NCBI RefSeq assembly: GCF_005049105.1
Contig: NZ_SUKA01000001.1
Coordinates: 1,454,169 to 1,518,168 of the forward strand
Reading direction: 5' to 3'
Length of the DNA stretch: 64,000 nt
From: Sphingobacterium alkalisoli
Lineage (GTDB): Bacteria; Bacteroidota; Bacteroidia; Sphingobacteriales; Sphingobacteriaceae
In this document: positions 17,556 to 28,174 of the stretch, one piece after another
Numbering within the stretch: position 1 is the first letter of the stretch
Layout: each line of letters starts with the position of its first letter
Position numbers and translations under genes: made by a program
Notes under the pieces: generated by a model
The model's database searches: none
Told to the model about the DNA's origin: nothing
The model's input: the letters and a program-made list of their open reading frames with translations, nothing else

Positions 17556-19130
17556 ATGATAGAGGTAAGACCAGATGAGGTTTCGGCAATTCTAAGAGAG
17601 CAATTGTCAGGCTTTAAGTCAGAGGCCGAATTAGAAGAAGTGGGTACCGTATTACAAGTAGGAGACGGTATTGCGCGTATTTACGGCCTAACAAAAGTTC
17701 AATCAGGCGAGTTGGTTGAATTTGCTAGCGGATTGCAAGGTATAGTATTGAACTTAGAGGAAGACAACGTAGGTGTCGTACTTTTAGGTCCTTCTGATGA
17801 AATTAAAGAAGGCGATACGATCAAACGGACAAACCGCATTGCATCTATTAAAGTAGGTGAAGGAATGTTGGGACGTGTCGTAAATACGTTAGGTCAACCT
17901 ATTGATGGCAAAGGTCCTATCTTGGGTGATACGTATGAAATGCCTATCGAGCGTAAAGCGCCCGGTGTTATCTTCCGTCAACCGGTAACTGAACCACTTC
18001 AAACGGGTATAAAAGCTATCGATGCGATGATTCCTGTAGGTCGTGGACAGCGCGAGTTGGTGATTGGTGATCGCCAAACGGGTAAAACGGCGGTTTGTAT
18101 CGATACCATCATTAATCAAAAAGAATTTTATGATGCTGGGCAACCAGTTTTCTGTATATACGTTGCGGTAGGTCAAAAGAATTCTACTGTAGCGAACATC
18201 GTACGCACACTAGAAGAGAAGGGTGCTATGGCCTACACGGTAATAGTGGCAGCTTCTGCAGCCGATCCAGCTCCATTGCAATTCTATGCACCAATGGCTG
18301 GTGCAGCTATCGGAGAGTTCTTTAGGGATACAGGCCGTCCGGCATTGATCGTTTATGATGATTTATCAAAACAAGCTGTGGCATATCGCGAAGTATCATT
18401 ACTATTGAGACGTCCTCCTGGTCGTGAGGCATATCCGGGTGATGTATTCTATTTACATAGCCGTTTATTAGAAAGAGCTGCAAAAATCAACTCTTCCGAT
18501 GATATCGCTAAAAATATGAATGACTTACCTGAGTCTATCAAGCATTTGGTAAAAGGAGGCGGTTCATTAACAGCTTTGCCGATTATCGAAACACAGGCAG
18601 GGGATGTGTCGGCTTATATTCCTACAAACGTTATTTCGATTACGGATGGTCAGATTTTCTTAGAGTCAAACTTGTTTAATGCAGGTATCCGTCCAGCGAT
18701 CAACGTAGGTATTTCGGTATCACGCGTAGGGGGTAATGCACAAATTAAGTCTATGAAAAAGGTGGCGGGTACATTGAAGTTGGATCAGGCGCAATACCGC
18801 GAGTTGGAAGCATTTTCTAAATTTGGATCGGATCTCGATGCAGCGACTAAATCTGTATTGGATAAAGGTGTCCGTAACGTGGAGATCTTAAAGCAAGGTC
18901 AATTTTCACCTGTATCTGTGGAGAAACAAGTTGCTATTATCTATGCAGGTACGAAAGGACTATTACGCAATGTTCCAGTAAATAAGGTTAGACAATTTGA
19001 GGAGGAGTATTTAACACAATTGGAACAACGTCATCCAGAGGTCTTATCGGCTTTAAAAGCAGGTAAATTCTCAGATGAATTGACGGATGTGTTAGAAACT
19101 GTAGCAAAAGAATTATCTTCAAAATATTAA
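17556..19130 (+). CDS. atpA: F0F1 ATP synthase subunit alpha
   Basis: The non-catalytic nucleotide-binding F1 subunit has 524 residues. It has the N-terminal beta-barrel ([14 protein letters not shown]), Walker [11 protein letters not shown] (~169-178), [40 protein letters not shown] and [13 protein letters not shown]. Length and motifs are normal. The catalytic beta subunit (atpD) is not encoded in this operon. A perfect hairpin lies just after the stop codon. Confidence 0.98.
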   Translation: MIEVRPDEVSAILREQLSGFKSEAELEEVGTVLQVGDGIARIYGLTKVQSGELVEFASGLQGIVLNLEEDNVGVVLLGPSDEIKEGDTIKRTNRIASIKVGEGMLGRVVNTLGQPIDGKGPILGDTYEMPIERKAPGVIFRQPVTEPLQTGIKAIDAMIPVGRGQRELVIGDRQTGKTAVCIDTIINQKEFYDAGQPVFCIYVAVGQKNSTVANIVRTLEEKGAMAYTVIVAASAADPAPLQFYAPMAGAAIGEFFRDTGRPALIVYDDLSKQAVAYREVSLLLRRPPGREAYPGDVFYLHSRLLERAAKINSSDDIAKNMNDLPESIKHLVKGGGSLTALPIIETQAGDVSAYIPTNVISITDGQIFLESNLFNAGIRPAINVGISVSRVGGNAQIKSMKKVAGTLKLDQAQYRELEAFSKFGSDLDAATKSVLDKGVRNVEILKQGQFSPVSVEKQVAIIYAGTKGLLRNVPVNKVRQFEEEYLTQLEQRHPEVLSALKAGKFSDELTDVLETVAKELSSKY

Positions 19131-19146
19131 TTTGGATGTGAGATTT

Positions 19147-19181
19147 TAGATAGGAGACCATTGATCTTAATCTCCTATCTA
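19147..19181 (+). promoter_or_regulatory. Perfect 11-bp hairpin between atpA and atpG
   Basis: TAGATAGGAGA (19147-19157) pairs with TCTCCTATCTA (19171-19181) around a 13-base loop. No T-run follows, so it is not a simple terminator. It may stabilise or process the polycistronic mRNA, or set the atpG level. Confidence 0.6.
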
Positions 19182-19206
19182 GCCTCTCAGATCTTTGATC
19201 GCGAAT

Positions 19207-20085
19207 ATGGCAAATTTAAAAGAAGTTAGAAACCGGATCACCTCGGTAACATCGACGCAACAGATTACCAAAGCAATGAAAATGGTATCTGCTGCTAAAT
19301 TGAAACGCGCAACTAATGCAATTGTGCAATTACGTCCTTATGCCAATAAGCTGAGAGATGTCTTAGCTCAAGTTTCTGCTTCTGTTGAAGGGAATGATTC
19401 ACCTTTCACGCAAGATCGTGTACCTACCAAAGTGTTGATTATTGTAGTTACTTCGAATAGGGGTCTTGCCGGTGCTTTTAATGCTAATGCTATTAAAGCA
19501 ACGAATAATTTGATCGCTGCGAAATATGCAGATCAGTTTGCTAAAGGTGACGTAAGCCTTATAGCGATTGGTAAGAGAGGGCATGATTTTTTTTCTAGAC
19601 GCAATTTTAATGTAATCGGCAATCACAACGATTTATTCAATAATTTAGATTTCGAAAATGTGTCTAAAGTGGCGGAATATGTGATGAATGAATTCGAAGA
19701 GGGCAATATAGATCGCGTAGAAGTGGTTTATAATCAGTTTCGCAATGCTGCCGTTCAAATTTTAACTTCAGAACAATTGTTACCTCTTTTGCCTGAAAAG
19801 AAGAACGAAGATGTAGTGGAATCAGATTACATCATAGAGCCGTCCAAAGAAAAGATAATTGCCGAATTGATTCCTAAGTCTATCAAAACGCAATTATATA
19901 AGGCTGTGTTAGATTCCAATGCCTCTGAACACGGTGCACGTATGACCGCGATGGATAAAGCAACCGATAATGCAGGCGATTTATTAAAAGCGTTGAAGTT
20001 GTCATACAATCAAGCGCGACAAGCTGCGATTACAACAGAATTGACAGAAATCGTTTCCGGCGCAGCAGCGCTATCGAATGGTTAA
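19207..20085 (+). CDS. atpG: F0F1 ATP synthase subunit gamma
   Basis: The central rotor shaft of F1 starts at ATG 19207 with the typical MANLKEVRNRITSVTSTQQ; the upstream TTG at 19195 would add four unusual residues. ITKAMKMVSAAKL is the conserved N-terminal coiled-coil signature, and the C-terminal helix contains ALKLSYNQARQAAITTELTE. It is about 292 residues long and is the last gene of the operon, followed 21 bases later by a strong terminator. Confidence 0.96.
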   Translation: MANLKEVRNRITSVTSTQQITKAMKMVSAAKLKRATNAIVQLRPYANKLRDVLAQVSASVEGNDSPFTQDRVPTKVLIIVVTSNRGLAGAFNANAIKATNNLIAAKYADQFAKGDVSLIAIGKRGHDFFSRRNFNVIGNHNDLFNNLDFENVSKVAEYVMNEFEEGNIDRVEVVYNQFRNAAVQILTSEQLLPLLPEKKNEDVVESDYIIEPSKEKIIAELIPKSIKTQLYKAVLDSNASEHGARMTAMDKATDNAGDLLKALKLSYNQARQAAITTELTEIVSGAAALSNG

Positions 20086-20106
20086 TGGAAATAGTAATAA
20101 TAATAC

Positions 20107-20142
20107 AAAAAAAGGCGATGAACTTCTTCATCGCCTTTTTTT
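20107..20142 (+). terminator. Terminator of the atp operon
   Basis: GGCGATGAA (20114-20122) and TTCATCGCC (20127-20135) form a perfect stem with loop CTTC, followed by a run of seven T residues. The A-run on the left makes it nearly symmetrical. Confidence 0.93.
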
Positions 20143-20648
20143 GTAAGTAAACTAAGCTAACTTATAGTCTACCATAATCTACATGATAAAGATGTTTTAG
20201 AAATGGCCAGTAAGACGTGCTAACAAAGAATCTATATGAAATTTGCTTGTATTTGAGCTTCTTTTTTTGTCGCAAAAGTTTTTTGGAGCAACTGGAAAAT
20301 TGATTAAAATACGAACCAAATTGCTTAAAGGCGGTAACTAGTAATTTTATGCAGTCGCCCTACTGGTGAATAAAACTACATATACCATAAACTGTTATGG
20401 ATTTTCAAGCAAAGCTATGTCGTGTATAAGAGAGTAAGTTTTTTTGTTTCAAAACGAATTGATCAAGCTTGTTTTTGTACTAAATGTTTTATACTTTTAC
20501 GATTAATCAATTTTTTACAAAGTTCAACCGTAAGCAAAACGATGATTAACCAGAATAAGTATATTTTTGTTTTGCTATAATCGGCGGGACCATTGTAACT
20601 TGTGTGTACTATTAACCTTTCGCTAATTATTATTTTTATAGAACGTAT
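20143..20648. other. AT-rich intergenic region before the RHS island
   Basis: About 500 bases without a credible gene, RNA or repeat. A TATTTTTG box at 20562-20569 could be the -7 element for the following RHS gene (leader about 75 bases), but no -33 element is clear. Confidence 0.5.
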
Positions 20649-23387
20649 ATGTATAATGTTTTAGAATCTTTTTTTGTGACCACAAAAAAGACAAGTTGGA
20701 TACGGACTTTTTTGTTGCCGATTTTATTTTACTGTAGCCTGTTCTCAGTTTCCGCTCAGCCGTCACTTGCGCCCAAAAACCCTATGGTGCCTGGAGTCGC
20801 TAGTATGAGTATGACCTGGAGCCCAGATATTTCTCTTTATACAGGGGCTGCAAATTTAAATATACCACTGTATAATTTAGAATACTATAATTACAATTTG
20901 CCTTTGGGATTGAGTTATAATTACAATGGGTTGAAATATTCTGACCGTGCCTCTATTATCGGTTTACACTGGGGAATAAATATACCGGTTATTTCGAGGA
21001 ATATTGTGGATAAGGATGATTTTAACGAGGAAAAGGGATATTTTTTTGTTAAAGAATCTGAGCGTAACAAAGACAAGTCGGATATGCCGGATATTTTTAG
21101 TTTAAATCTACCAGAAGGATCAGTGAAATTTATTTTCCCTGCTCGAGGTGATAGCAGAGTAGTGTTACGTGTAGCAGAGATATTGTATGAAGATTCGCCA
21201 AATTTTGTAATAACATATGATACTCAAACCAAAGTAATTTCAGTGACGACCGATAAAGGACACACTTATACTTTTGATGTTTTCGTCTACACCAAGTGTG
21301 ATATTGAAACAAATCCTAGTTCAAATGTCCCTTCGGAAACTTATATAAGTTCATGGTACCTATCGAAGATAGTTTTGGAGAATAGGCAGGAAATTGTATT
21401 TAATTACAGTACTTATACACAAAAAATTTCTTCTCAGAGTGCTAATCTTGGTATCACGATGTACTATAATCCGTTCACTGGCACAGCTGTAACGAATCCG
21501 TATACTTCTATATCTACGATGAAAACAGATGAAATAATCTTAAATGAAATAGTTTGGAATCACGGAAAAATAAATTTTCAGTACACTACGCGAGAAGATC
21601 TTACAACAGTCTCTGGAGTTCTTAATAGCTATAAATTGTCGAAAATAAATATTTACGATAAATCGAATGTGCTTGTCAATCATTTCGTCTTGGACCATAG
21701 TTATTTCAACAGTACTTCGTCCTTGAGTAAAAGGTTACGATTGGATAAATTGGTGGATTATGGTAACTCTATTTCAAATATTCCAAAGACTCACGTATTT
21801 CAATATAGTAGTCAGATCTTGCCCGAATACAATTCGAATATACTGCATTTCGGGTATGACTCTGTAAATGTATCATCGGCAGCATTGATGAAAGTTAAAT
21901 ATCCTACAGGCTTAACCACAGAATTTCAATATCAAAATAACGATTATAATACGTCGTCGAGCAGCAATAGTAGTACGCCAAATTTTAAGCATTTAGGTGC
22001 CAGGGTATCCGCTATAAATAATTACGATAGAACTAATCAATTGATTTCTAAAAAAGTATACGAATACAGAAAAGAAGATAATACTTCAAGTGGACTAGTA
22101 CTCGCTAGATCCAATAATATATATGTTGCTACTGGATTGTACTTTTTTGGTACATCAAATAACTGGTTTCCTCCCATTTATCAGTCGGAAATCCTAGGTT
22201 ATAGTGATATATTTACTTATGAAATTATCCCAGGATCTTCCACTATAAATGGGGGAGTAAGATATAAGTTTGTTAACAATCCTTCTCCCTATTATTATTT
22301 TCTACCTGGAGCCCAAGCAGATTATGATTTTAGAAATGGCCGTATGACCGAAGAGACCGTGTATGAAGGCGATAATATAAATAGTCTTCGTGAGATTAAA
22401 TATGTTAAATACATCACCGAAGATTTTAAGATAAACAACTATCATATACAGATGTATCTGCTGATTCCCGGAACGACATCTCCTGTTCAGCAAGCTAGCA
22501 ATTATATTAAGGCATATAAAAGTAGGAAAGACAGGATCTGGACAGAACACTTTAAGTATTTAAATGGTGTAAGAACTACATCGTACGGAAATACATCAGA
22601 GTTACTTTATCCGGATCTATTCCATGATTATCGGGATTTCCTTCCTATACGGAGCGCAGTGTTTACTGTTACTATGGACAGATTTACGATATTTAACTAT
22701 GCCTATAATTACTCGGGATCGTCGACCACAAGTGCTATCCCAGGATTAGTTCGGAGAGCAAAATCAACGGTCGTCGAACAGATAACTTATGACAATACAA
22801 ATAAAGTAATCGGTGCCCAGTTTACTAATTTTGGATTATACAATAATTTGATAAGACCATCGGAGTTCTATAATTTGGAAACTACAGTGCCTTTGACAAA
22901 TTATACGGCTACGACACTCGGTAGTAACGGCATTGGCCAAATGGATCCAAATTACAAATTACGTCTCAAAGATTTTAAGTATGATGTATACGGGAATCTG
23001 ATCGAATCTACTGAAAAAGGATTGACAACCTGCTATATTTATGGATATTATGGCAAGTATTTACTGGCGAAAGTTGAAAATGCAAGCTATGCACAGGTTC
23101 TTCAGGCAATAGGCGGGCAGACGGTTGTCAATTCTTTGGATTTACATACCACGTCAACTACGACTGTGCAAACTGCACTTAATCTTCTTCGAGCCACTCT
23201 CACAAATGCTCATATAACAACCTATACATATAAACCCTTGGTAGGAGTTGAGAGCATTAAAGACTCAAAGGGGCTTGTTGAACATTATATTTATGACGAA
23301 TTCAACAGACTGCAGGTTGTAAAGGACAATGAACAGAACATCTTAAAGACCTATAAGTACAATTATGAAGGGCCATCAACGTTATAA
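20649..23387 (+). CDS. RHS/YD-repeat family exported protein
   Basis: This 912-residue protein has a hydrophobic export signal (TFLLPILFYCSLFSVSAQ) followed by MTWSPDISLYTGAANLNIPLY, typical of the leading protein of Bacteroidetes RHS pairs. The remainder is Tyr/Asn-rich beta sequence. The end carries YD-type repeats (DVYGNLIESTEKGLTT, HYIYDEFNRLQVVKDNEQNI) and stops at YEGPSTL. It has no toxin tip. It precedes a second RHS protein by 200 bases and may act as its partner or shell component; the export route beyond Sec is not visible. Confidence 0.85.
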   Translation: MYNVLESFFVTTKKTSWIRTFLLPILFYCSLFSVSAQPSLAPKNPMVPGVASMSMTWSPDISLYTGAANLNIPLYNLEYYNYNLPLGLSYNYNGLKYSDRASIIGLHWGINIPVISRNIVDKDDFNEEKGYFFVKESERNKDKSDMPDIFSLNLPEGSVKFIFPARGDSRVVLRVAEILYEDSPNFVITYDTQTKVISVTTDKGHTYTFDVFVYTKCDIETNPSSNVPSETYISSWYLSKIVLENRQEIVFNYSTYTQKISSQSANLGITMYYNPFTGTAVTNPYTSISTMKTDEIILNEIVWNHGKINFQYTTREDLTTVSGVLNSYKLSKINIYDKSNVLVNHFVLDHSYFNSTSSLSKRLRLDKLVDYGNSISNIPKTHVFQYSSQILPEYNSNILHFGYDSVNVSSAALMKVKYPTGLTTEFQYQNNDYNTSSSSNSSTPNFKHLGARVSAINNYDRTNQLISKKVYEYRKEDNTSSGLVLARSNNIYVATGLYFFGTSNNWFPPIYQSEILGYSDIFTYEIIPGSSTINGGVRYKFVNNPSPYYYFLPGAQADYDFRNGRMTEETVYEGDNINSLREIKYVKYITEDFKINNYHIQMYLLIPGTTSPVQQASNYIKAYKSRKDRIWTEHFKYLNGVRTTSYGNTSELLYPDLFHDYRDFLPIRSAVFTVTMDRFTIFNYAYNYSGSSTTSAIPGLVRRAKSTVVEQITYDNTNKVIGAQFTNFGLYNNLIRPSEFYNLETTVPLTNYTATTLGSNGIGQMDPNYKLRLKDFKYDVYGNLIESTEKGLTTCYIYGYYGKYLLAKVENASYAQVLQAIGGQTVVNSLDLHTTSTTTVQTALNLLRATLTNAHITTYTYKPLVGVESIKDSKGLVEHYIYDEFNRLQVVKDNEQNILKTYKYNYEGPSTL

Positions 23388-23587
23388 GATAGAAATGCTG
23401 CCCTATAAATTTTTGATTAGCTATAGGTGGGCAAAAATACCGCTGTCGCCGTTTAGTAGTTTTTTTGCAGGCTATATATGGGGGCTAACGGATACACAGG
23501 GTTTTGAAGGGCCGCATTTGAGAACCGCTACTGGTCCTATAAGCAATATATTTAACCAACGACTCACGATAAGTTATTGACCATCTA

Positions 23588-26500
23588 ATGAAAATATCAT
23601 CTATTCAAAAATATTGCTACTTGTTCTTGCTTGTTTTGGGACAGAGCATAAGCGCGTTAGCGCAGACCGATACACTGAATGCCCATATCCATTCAGGTGC
23701 GGGTTCACTGGATATCAGCGCTTCTACGGCACAGTCAGTTCCACAGGGTGGCATGGTGCAGCCCCTATCCACGGGTGCACCTGTCATCAGCTACGGAGCG
23801 GCACGTACCTTTGGGGTGAATGAGGAGATCGACTGGTCACCGACGAACAGTGGTGATGCGGCAACATTCTCGGTCACGGTCGAGCAGACACTGCTATCAG
23901 GTTATTACAATCCGCTGAATACGGTGAGCGGCGCCGATGGCACGCTGTATATTGCCAATACGGGTTACCATTCTATTTTGAAGCGCACATCTGCAGGGGT
24001 GCAGACCGTATTCGCAGGGGGCAACAGTACTTCATATGGCTATGTGAACGGTACGGGTACGGCAGCGCGTTTCCGCCATCCTAGCTTCGTTGCGGTAGAT
24101 GCCTCGGGCAATATCTTTGTTTCCGACCAGCAGAACCACCGCATCCGTAAGATTACGCCTTCGGGCGTGGTAACCGTATTTGCAGGTAGCGGGAGTATCG
24201 GTTCTGCCAACGGTACGGGTACGGCGGCCTCGTTCCAGTACCCGATGGGGCTTGCCTTCGACGGGGCAGGGAACCTATATGTCGCAGATGCCTATAACCA
24301 CCGTATCCGTAAGATCACACCGGCAGGTGTGGTAAGCACATATGCGGGGAGCGGCACGGCAGGGCTTCAGAACGGAGCTCTTTTAACGGCCCGGTTCAAC
24401 TATCCAATGGGACTTTCCTTCGATAGCAATGGAGACCTTTATGTTGCCGACCGTACCAACCATGCCGTCCGCCGGATAAGTTCGGGCCAGGTGACGACAA
24501 TAGCGGGGAACGGTACGGCAGGGAATATAGATGGGCAGGGCAGTACGGCTCGCATCAACAATGCGAATAATCTGGTTGTCGATAATGGCAGTATTTATCT
24601 GGTCGACATGATGAACAATTCTCTGCGTTATATCTCCCCTTCGGGCTATGTTACGACAATTTCGACAGGCGGTCAGTTTACTAACCCTTTCGGTATCTCG
24701 CGGACACCTGACGGTAAATACCATATTACAGAGAATACGTCCAACCGTATCAAAAAAGTGAATATACAGGCAGCCTATAGTATCAGTCCGGCACTTCCTA
24801 GCGGTCTAACATTTGATCATTCCACGGGAAAGATCAGCGGGAAGCTATCTGCTGCTACGGCCAGCCAGAGCTATACGGTGACTGCGCGAAATACTAGCGG
24901 TACAACAACGGTTACCCTAACTTTTTCAGTTGGCGGTTCCGCGAATAATTTTGTAGTAACCAGTGGGAAGAATTATATATTGGAATCGGTCGCACGTAGC
25001 CCTTACCAAAATGTAGCTGAACTGCAAAACAAGCCGGTTCAGGATGTAAATAGGATAATACAATATCTCGACGCTTTTGGAAAACCTGTACAGATTGTGC
25101 AGTGGCAGGCCTCTCCTCAAAAAAGCGATGTGGTTCAATATTTAGAGTATGATGCTTTCGGGCGGCAGTCTTTTAAGTATTTGCCATATGCGGAAAATTT
25201 TAAAAATGATGGATCATTTAGTACTTCCGCCAAGCAATCCCAAATAAACTATTACAAATCTACCGGGTGGGACGATTATGCAGCAAAGACCGATAGCGCA
25301 TATGCCAGAAGTATATATGCGAAATCTCCTTTGAATGAGGTTATCGAAGCAGGTTCTTTCGGAAAGAATTGGCAGCCCAGCACCGGGCATTCAGTGAAGA
25401 CAGTCAATTATGACAAATATCAGTCTACTGATGTTCGTCTGTGGACGGTAAATGGGAGCGGTGCAACAGGTAATGCTGATTATCAGGCAAACAAGCTCTC
25501 CAAAACAGTTGTATATGACGAAAATAATGTCTCGAAGTCAAAAGACGGATCTGTCGAAGAATACAAAGATTTTGAGGGTAAGGTTATTTTAAAGCGATCT
25601 TGGGTCGGGAATACGGCACTCAATACCTATTATGTTTACGACACTTTTGGAGATCTGCGGTATGTTATTCCACCTGCGGTCAAGACTTTGACGTTTACCG
25701 AAGCAAAAACGGACACCGCATTTACAAAGTATGTTTACGCATATAAGTACGATAAAAGACGACGCGTCACACATCAGAAAGTTCCCGGACAAGGATGGAA
25801 GTATATAGTCTATAATGATAACGATCTTCCTGTATTGACTCAGGACTCGGTACAAAGAGGCGGCGGTAAATGGTCTTATACAAAATATGACGTCTTTGGC
25901 AGGGAGGTGTCTTCTGGCATCTATACTAACGCTAGCCTTACGAACCAGACGCTTGCGCAGAATGCGGTAAATGCGATCACATCCCTTTATGAAAGCAGGA
26001 CAGGGCCAAGTTATTCGAATGGTGCTTTTCCAAGTTCTGCCACACAGGAACTCCGGGTCAATTATTACGATAACTATTCATTTGACGGAAGCGGAGATAG
26101 TAATTTGTCACCTTCCGGTGTTACAGAGAGTCTAAAGACTAAATCGCTCCTGGTAGGAACTAAAGTTAGTAGAGAAGATGGTACTTCGCCTCTGTTGACT
26201 ATTTTTTATTATGACGACAAGGGACGTCTAATACAAAGTGCGGCCCAAAACCATCTTGGAGGGATAGATTATGTAACGAATACCTATAATTTTTCAGGAG
26301 AAGTTCTTACGAGCGTTCGTTCGCACAAGGCTTCATTAACAGGAGAGGTAACTTTGATTACGACTACAAATGATTATGATCATGTTGGTAGAGTTGTTCA
26401 GATTAAAAAGAGAATAAATACCGAGCCGGAAATTATTCAACAAAGTTTAGCGTATAATGGGATCGGCCAGCTTAGGTCTAAAAAGCTACACAGCGAAAAC

Positions 26501-28162
26501 GGCGGAACTGATTTTATTACAGAAGTAGCTTATAGATATAATGAAAGAGGTTGGATTAAACAGATTAGTTCGCCCTATTTTTCACAAACTGTTAATTACG
26601 ATAGTCCTACAGGCGGATCTATAGCTCAGTTTAATGGAAATATAAGTGAGCAACATTGGAATTTTGGCACTGCAGATCCCGCTAAGAAAATGCAGTATGA
26701 ATACGATTTGTTAAGTAGACTGAAAAAAGCCAACAGTACCGGTGTTGATCTCAAAGAAGAAGTATCGTATGATGTAATGGGTAACATCAAGCAGCTAACT
26801 CGCGATAACCTTTCGGCAATTAACTACGTTTACGAAGGAAATATGCTGTCATCTGTTTCTGGTGGAGGAATCAGTGGTACGTATCTGTATGACGGTAACG
26901 GTAACGCGACCAAAGACCGTACCGGTTTGGTTTATACATATAATAATCTTAACCTTCCTAAAACAGCAGTTAAGAGTGGGACTAGTGTAGCGTATGTATA
27001 TAGTTCTTCGGGTCAGAAGTTACGTAAAACATCTACAGTCAATGGTGTTACTTTGCAACGGGATTATATAGATGGTATAGAGTACAATAAAATAGGATCC
27101 AACCCCAGCCGTATTGAACTGATTCTTACCGAGGACGGATATATCCAGAAAGGTGAAGATGATTTTGTGTACTATTATAATCTTACCGATTATCAGGGCA
27201 ATGTACGGGCTACGATCCAGCCGATATCGGCTACAAGTTCCAATTTGATTCAAAAGGATAATTACTATGCTTTTGGAAAAAGAAAAAGTGCCGGTTTGAC
27301 AGGGGGGATTAATAAATATTTGTACAACGGAAAAGAGATTCAGGAAGAGCTAGGAGGACAGTACGATTACGGTGCGAGGTTCTACGACGCTGAAATCGGA
27401 AGGTGGAACGTGGTGGATCCAATGGCGGAGCAGGGAAGAAGATGGTCGCCGTATACCTATGCGTTTAACAATCCGGTCCGTTTTATTGATCCGGATGGAA
27501 TGTGGCCAAATGATCCCCCTCTCACTGCACAAGGGTTTGGTAATGCCCTGTTTACTGATATTTTATCTCTTAAGCATTCAGGGTACAATTTATTGGCGCG
27601 TCTTTTTGGAAAAGAAGCTACATTTGTAGATAATGGAAATGGTTATTACACCACTGATTTCGTTGAGACATCTGGAGAATTTTGGAACGAGGCTGTTAAA
27701 TATGGGTTGGATGTTTTAAATATAGCAAGTCTTGGTCGCGGTGGAGGAGCCACTGGAGGACTGCTCGCTAAAACTCCTGGAAAAATCATTTTAACGAACC
27801 AAGCTAAAACTGCCGTTGATGCAGCAAGGGAAGTTACTAAGTATGAGGTTAGTACTGTTGATGATTTACTTAGAAGATCTAAGGTCGGAGATAATTTAGA
27901 TATTCACCATGTGGCTCAAAAACATCCTGCCGATCAGTTAATTGAAGGGTATGACCCAAAGACAGCACCAGGTATTGCGCTATCCAGTAAAGAGCATAAA
28001 GCGATTCCTACGGTAAAGGGGGACCCTACTCGGAGTGCAAGAAGTCAATTAGCTAAAGATATTTACGATTTAAGAAATCATACAAATGCTCCAATTTCAA
28101 GTTTACAACAATTGATTCAATTGAACAAAGAAATATATCCAATACCTTTTATTAAGCCTTAA
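23588..28162 (+). CDS. RHS polymorphic toxin with NHL propeller and candidate nuclease tip
   Basis: This 1524-residue protein has several parts in order. A signal peptide (ending SISALAQ) is followed by NHL beta-propeller repeats at ~105-400 (NIFVSDQQNHRIRKITPSG, NLYVADAYNHRIRKITPAG, DLYVADRTNHAVRRIS), an Ig-like segment (LPSGLTFDHSTGKISG), a DUF6443-like region from ~455, YD repeats, and the RHS core (YDYGARFYDAEIGRWNVVDP at ~1259, NPVRFIDPDG at ~1294). The last ~220 residues are a variable tip with NLDIHHVAQKHPADQLI (His1440-His1441), SKEHKAIPTVKGDPTRSAR and LQQLIQLNKEIYP, which resembles HNH/His-Me finger nuclease toxins. The candidate immunity gene follows 12 bases later. Bases 23590-24930 are visibly GC-richer than the rest. 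Confidence 0.85.
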   Translation: MKISSIQKYCYLFLLVLGQSISALAQTDTLNAHIHSGAGSLDISASTAQSVPQGGMVQPLSTGAPVISYGAARTFGVNEEIDWSPTNSGDAATFSVTVEQTLLSGYYNPLNTVSGADGTLYIANTGYHSILKRTSAGVQTVFAGGNSTSYGYVNGTGTAARFRHPSFVAVDASGNIFVSDQQNHRIRKITPSGVVTVFAGSGSIGSANGTGTAASFQYPMGLAFDGAGNLYVADAYNHRIRKITPAGVVSTYAGSGTAGLQNGALLTARFNYPMGLSFDSNGDLYVADRTNHAVRRISSGQVTTIAGNGTAGNIDGQGSTARINNANNLVVDNGSIYLVDMMNNSLRYISPSGYVTTISTGGQFTNPFGISRTPDGKYHITENTSNRIKKVNIQAAYSISPALPSGLTFDHSTGKISGKLSAATASQSYTVTARNTSGTTTVTLTFSVGGSANNFVVTSGKNYILESVARSPYQNVAELQNKPVQDVNRIIQYLDAFGKPVQIVQWQASPQKSDVVQYLEYDAFGRQSFKYLPYAENFKNDGSFSTSAKQSQINYYKSTGWDDYAAKTDSAYARSIYAKSPLNEVIEAGSFGKNWQPSTGHSVKTVNYDKYQSTDVRLWTVNGSGATGNADYQANKLSKTVVYDENNVSKSKDGSVEEYKDFEGKVILKRSWVGNTALNTYYVYDTFGDLRYVIPPAVKTLTFTEAKTDTAFTKYVYAYKYDKRRRVTHQKVPGQGWKYIVYNDNDLPVLTQDSVQRGGGKWSYTKYDVFGREVSSGIYTNASLTNQTLAQNAVNAITSLYESRTGPSYSNGAFPSSATQELRVNYYDNYSFDGSGDSNLSPSGVTESLKTKSLLVGTKVSREDGTSPLLTIFYYDDKGRLIQSAAQNHLGGIDYVTNTYNFSGEVLTSVRSHKASLTGEVTLITTTNDYDHVGRVVQIKKRINTEPEIIQQSLAYNGIGQLRSKKLHSENGGTDFITEVAYRYNERGWIKQISSPYFSQTVNYDSPTGGSIAQFNGNISEQHWNFGTADPAKKMQYEYDLLSRLKKANSTGVDLKEEVSYDVMGNIKQLTRDNLSAINYVYEGNMLSSVSGGGISGTYLYDGNGNATKDRTGLVYTYNNLNLPKTAVKSGTSVAYVYSSSGQKLRKTSTVNGVTLQRDYIDGIEYNKIGSNPSRIELILTEDGYIQKGEDDFVYYYNLTDYQGNVRATIQPISATSSNLIQKDNYYAFGKRKSAGLTGGINKYLYNGKEIQEELGGQYDYGARFYDAEIGRWNVVDPMAEQGRRWSPYTYAFNNPVRFIDPDGMWPNDPPLTAQGFGNALFTDILSLKHSGYNLLARLFGKEATFVDNGNGYYTTDFVETSGEFWNEAVKYGLDVLNIASLGRGGGATGGLLAKTPGKIILTNQAKTAVDAAREVTKYEVSTVDDLLRRSKVGDNLDIHHVAQKHPADQLIEGYDPKTAPGIALSSKEHKAIPTVKGDPTRSARSQLAKDIYDLRNHTNAPISSLQQLIQLNKEIYPIPFIKP

Positions 28163-28174
28163 AACTAATAGTTT

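Noticed and set aside
23365..23580. 71-codon plus-strand frame between the two RHS genes
   Set aside because: It overlaps the end of the first RHS gene in another frame and its content is not protein-like; the upstream protein already ends normally.
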